DNA of 6,157 bases, taken from contig JASLQO010000005.1 of assembly GCA_030744435.1 (NCBI GenBank), forward strand, positions 1-6,157, given 5' to 3'. Every line of letters begins with the position of its first letter. Positions within the stretch are counted from its first letter, which is position 1. Source of the stretch: JASLQO01 sp002327525 (GTDB lineage Bacteria; Pseudomonadota; Gammaproteobacteria; Pseudomonadales; Azotimanducaceae). Positions 4,630 to 6,157 of this stretch are shown here, one piece after another. A program made the translations under genes and the position numbers. Below the pieces are notes generated by a model, which did not search any database, was not told where the DNA came from, and was given only the letters and a program-made list of their open reading frames with translations.

Positions 4630-6157
4630 CTAGCGCCGCTCACGTATCCAGACCTGCATTTCGCCTTCGCCGCGGTTGGCCCAGAGGTGGTAGGGCACGG
4701 CCACGAGGCGGGTACGCTTCGCTTGTGGCGCTTGCGTGCTGATGCCCTCAGTGGTGGGGGTGCTCAGGCGCACGCCCTCGGCATGAATTACCGGCACCGA
4801 TACATCGCCAATACGGCCTTTCTTTACTTTCAAGGCCGCGTTGCGCGGTAGTTCGACGGCGTTGATCTGCTTGCCGTTGTCGGCCTCTTCCAGGCAGTAG
4901 ACTACCGGGCCACGCTGCAGGGCAACGCGTCCGACGTCCGCCTTGACGGCGGTCGGCATGTAGACACGCTCGGCCGGCATGGGCAGAACCAGTTCAACCC
5001 GATCCCCGGGTGCCCAGGTGCGGTCGATAATCGCATACCCTTTGCGTACCAGCGCGTCCAATGCCACGCGCTTGCCGTTCACTTTGAGTGCCGGCTTGCG
5101 GCACCAGCCCGGGATGCGAATGGCCAGCCGGAACCGACGCGAGGCGTTCGGGTTGACCGTGATCGATACGGTCTCGTCCCAGGGGTACTCAGTCTTCTGA
5201 GCCAGGGCGACGGTGCCTTTGCCCACCGTGAAGGTGGCGTCGCTGTTGGCAAACAGGTGCACGAACAACGTCTGCTTCGACTGTCCATAGACATAGGTTC
5301 CGAGCGAGGTCATCAGGCGCGCCAGGTTGGGTGGGCAGCAGGCGCAGCCGTACCAGCCGGGGCGCAGCTTCTTGCCGGGTTTATCGGGATCCGGATGCGA
5401 GGCCAGCGGGTTGGCGTAGAAGAAGTGTTTTCCGTCAGGCGAGACCCCCGTCAGAGCCCCATTGTATAGCGCGCACTCCATGACATCGGTGTATTCGCCA
5501 TCCACGTCAAGCCGCAGCATGCGTTGCGCCCAGAAGATCAACCCGATCGACGCGCAGGTCTCCGCATACGCGGTCTCGTTGGGCAGATCGTAATCGTGTG
5601 TGAAGTCTTCGCCTGCTGAACGTGACCCCACCGCCCCTGTCACATACATGCGGCGGTCAACCACGTTGCGCCACAGAGCCTTCAACACCTTGACCAGGCT
5701 TCTGTCACCATTCTCTTTGGCCACGTCGGCCATGCCGCAATACATATACATGGCGCGCACCGCGTGGCCGACGGCTTCCTTCTGATCCCGGACTGGTGCG
5801 TGGGCCTGGAAGTACTTCATGCCCAGCGGGTCAGTCCAGTGCGAGGTCTCCTTGCGCGCCTTCTTCTCGCGGTCATAGAACGAGGGCGTGGTCGCGCGCT
5901 CGTCGATAAAGAAGCTGGCGAGGTCCAGGTAGCGTTGTTCACCCTCGAGGCGGTAGAGCTTTACCAATGCCAGCTCGATCTCCTGATGCCCCGGATAGCC
6001 GCGCTGCTGACCGCGACGAGGGCCGAAGCGCTTGGCGATATGCTCGATGACCCGGATCATCACGTCGAGGAACTTGCGCTTGCCCGTGGCCTCGAAATAG
6101 GCCACCGCGCCCTCGAGCATGTGGCCCGCCACATACATCTCGTGGTTGTCGCGCAGA
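4630..6157 (-). CDS. GH127 (DUF1680) beta-L-arabinofuranosidase-like enzyme, N-terminus missing
   Basis: The gene runs leftward from beyond the right edge; the frame stays open to 6157, so the Met at 6138 is internal (LRDNHEMYVAGHMLEG reads across it). Families GH127/DUF1680 are about 600-680 residues, so some 100-150 N-terminal residues lie outside. Numbering from that Met: GYPGHQEIELALVKLYR is a typical barrel motif; E177 in SAGEDF matches the proposed acid/base Glu322 of Bifidobacterium HypBA1; E193 and C195 in YAETCAS match Glu338 and Cys340; C267 and C268 in CACCPPN match Cys417 (nucleophile) and Cys418. The Zn-thiolate catalytic site is thus complete. A beta-sandwich tail ends in the usual LWANRGEGEMQVWIRE. 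It probably removes terminal beta-L-arabinofuranose or a similar sugar from plant-derived glycans; related DUF1680 enzymes have other specificities. Presence of a signal peptide cannot be judged. It converges on the kinase gene with 13 bp between stop codons. Confidence 0.9.
   Translation of the reverse strand, partial: LRDNHEMYVAGHMLEGAVAYFEATGKRKFLDVMIRVIEHIAKRFGPRRGQQRGYPGHQEIELALVKLYRLEGEQRYLDLASFFIDERATTPSFYDREKKARKETSHWTDPLGMKYFQAHAPVRDQKEAVGHAVRAMYMYCGMADVAKENGDRSLVKVLKALWRNVVDRRMYVTGAVGSRSAGEDFTHDYDLPNETAYAETCASIGLIFWAQRMLRLDVDGEYTDVMECALYNGALTGVSPDGKHFFYANPLASHPDPDKPGKKLRPGWYGCACCPPNLARLMTSLGTYVYGQSKQTLFVHLFANSDATFTVGKGTVALAQKTEYPWDETVSITVNPNASRRFRLAIRIPGWCRKPALKVNGKRVALDALVRKGYAIIDRTWAPGDRVELVLPMPAERVYMPTAVKADVGRVALQRGPVVYCLEEADNGKQINAVELPRNAALKVKKGRIGDVSVPVIHAEGVRLSTPTTEGISTQAPQAKRTRLVAVPYHLWANRGEGEMQVWIRERR

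Noticed and set aside
4531..4851. 106-codon plus-strand frame spanning the kinase and GH127 3' ends
   Set aside because: It overlaps two well-supported genes in other frames and shows no family resemblance.

Overview
The window is 6,157 bp of bacterial DNA. Hand counts of sampled lines give about 60% G+C in the large genes and about 52% in the first small gene. It carries four protein-coding regions. In order these are a small, internally deleted aminopeptidase P remnant (+), a large protein resembling the uncharacterised DUF5695 family (+), a ribokinase-like PfkB sugar kinase (+), and a GH127-type (DUF1680) beta-L-arabinofuranosidase-like enzyme (-) that runs off the right edge. This mix, together with repeat-bearing intergenic DNA, fits a polysaccharide-degrading bacterium, perhaps of the Planctomycetota/Verrucomicrobiota/Lentisphaerota type or a similar environmental lineage. 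No taxonomic marker is present, so that placement is only a guess.

Layout. 1-236 is non-coding, with a 12-bp tandem repeat and a G6/C6 inverted repeat. 237-692 joins the two ends of a family M24 aminopeptidase P in one open frame, with the middle missing. 693-807 holds a small hairpin and a 7-bp-period degenerate repeat that ends just before the next start codon. 808-3456 is the DUF5695-like protein, which has no visible signal peptide. 3457-3737 is non-coding and contains an inverted pair of GTAG-headed hairpins with the anatomy of a REP/BIME element, a 12-bp perfect palindrome, and a possible promoter with a Shine-Dalgarno for the kinase. 3738-4616 is the kinase. It converges on 4630-6157, the partial GH127-like gene, with only 13 bp between the two stop codons.

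How the genes may work together (inference): the DUF5695-like protein and the GH127-like enzyme would act on oligosaccharides, and the kinase would phosphorylate a released pentose or similar sugar for central metabolism. The aminopeptidase remnant looks unrelated and may be decaying.

The strongest unusual signal is the hairpin pair at 3467-3495 and 3574-3602. The two copies differ at six of 29 positions, and all six differences fall into three compensatory base-pair changes around a shared bulged A and a shared loop. No complete new defence, secretion or RNA-guided system is visible.
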